Source: Streptomyces hainanensis
GTDB lineage: Bacteria; Actinomycetota; Actinomycetes; Streptomycetales; Streptomycetaceae
Assembly (NCBI RefSeq): GCF_004348415.1
Contig: NZ_SMKI01000020.1
Span: 1-32,349 of the forward strand
Reading direction: 5' to 3'
Length of the DNA: 32,349 bases
Positions 32,274-32,349 of this stretch are shown here, piece after piece. The number at the start of each line of letters is the position of its first letter. Positions within the stretch are counted from its first letter, which is position 1. A program made the translations under genes and the position numbers. The notes under the pieces were generated by a model. That model searched no databases. It saw nothing but the letters and a program-made list of their open reading frames with translations, and was not told the DNA's origin.

Positions 32274-32349
32274 ATGTTCCCGCCGGTCGAGATCCCCGAG
32301 GTCGAGCCGGCCCAGGAGTTGGACGAGCGCTGCCTCACGGGCCGGGTGC
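32274..32349 (+). CDS. Possible start of a gene running off the right edge
   Basis: ATG 32274 follows CCAGGAGG and opens a frame to the window edge (MFPPVEIPEVEPAQELDERC, then LTGRV), with strongly GC-biased third positions. The frame is also open upstream to the tRNA fragment, so the start is not certain. I do not recognise the 25 residues. If the tRNA fragment is an attachment site, this would be the first gene on the element side. Confidence 0.3.
   Translation, partial: MFPPVEIPEVEPAQELDERCLTGRV

Noticed and set aside
1..32349. CRISPR arrays, insertion sequences, rRNA genes
   Set aside because: No regularly spaced repeats, transposase motifs or rRNA sequence were seen.

Overview
The window is high-GC actinomycete DNA, most like Streptomyces: GC-rich third codon positions, TetR/SDR and MmyB-type regulator genes, rare TTA codons and a tRNA-Ala(CGC) sequence of actinobacterial type. 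About 27 kb of it (roughly 4.6-32.06 kb) reads as one specialised-metabolite gene cluster. I do not recognise the whole set as a known cluster.

Left flank (1-4.5 kb). It holds the end of a DrrB-like ABC permease, a TetR repressor divergent from a short-chain dehydrogenase with a perfect palindromic operator between them, a secreted carbohydrate-binding-type protein, a short chimera of an MmyB-type HTH with the tail of a PhoD phosphatase, and a UbiC-like chorismate lyase that would make 4-hydroxybenzoate. A perfect 21-bp hairpin separates the lyase from the main cluster.

Minus-strand arm (20.3 down to 4.65 kb). Transcription order is: transglutaminase-fold protein, ACP-KS-ACP polyketide synthase with no AT, Gfo/Idh/MocA oxidoreductase, nitrilase-fold amidase, LLM flavin/F420 oxidoreductase, O-carbamoyltransferase, glucose-1-phosphate cytidylyltransferase, CDP-glucose 4,6-dehydratase, GT4 glycosyltransferase, CobT-like phosphoribosyltransferase, HAD phosphatase, 2-oxoglutarate/Fe(II) oxygenase and cytochrome P450. 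Many stops and starts overlap by 1-19 nt, which indicates translational coupling.

Plus-strand arm (20.9-32.06 kb). It encodes a GT8 glycosyltransferase, a free-standing acyl carrier protein, an acyl-adenylating enzyme, two full-length ABC exporters, a UDP-glucuronate decarboxylase-like enzyme, a second HAD phosphatase, a stand-alone condensation-domain protein and a GT-A glycosyltransferase. The stretch 27.5-30.7 kb is visibly less GC-rich than its surroundings. The arm ends at a hairpin and a 5'-truncated tRNA-Ala(CGC) sequence that looks like an integration-site remnant.

Reading of the pathway (inference): a carboxylic acid, possibly 4-hydroxybenzoate, is adenylated and loaded on the free ACP. 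It may be extended once by the AT-less KS protein and released as an amide by the transglutaminase-fold protein or the condensation-domain protein. It would then be decorated by three glycosyltransferases from different families, a carbamoyl group, CDP-deoxysugar and UDP-pentose supply and, most unusually, a CobT-HAD pair that could make an alpha-riboside. The product would be a glycosylated, carbamoylated acyl or aryl amide exported by the ABC pair. No pathway-specific regulator lies inside the cluster, but two genes carry a TTA codon, which suggests bldA control.
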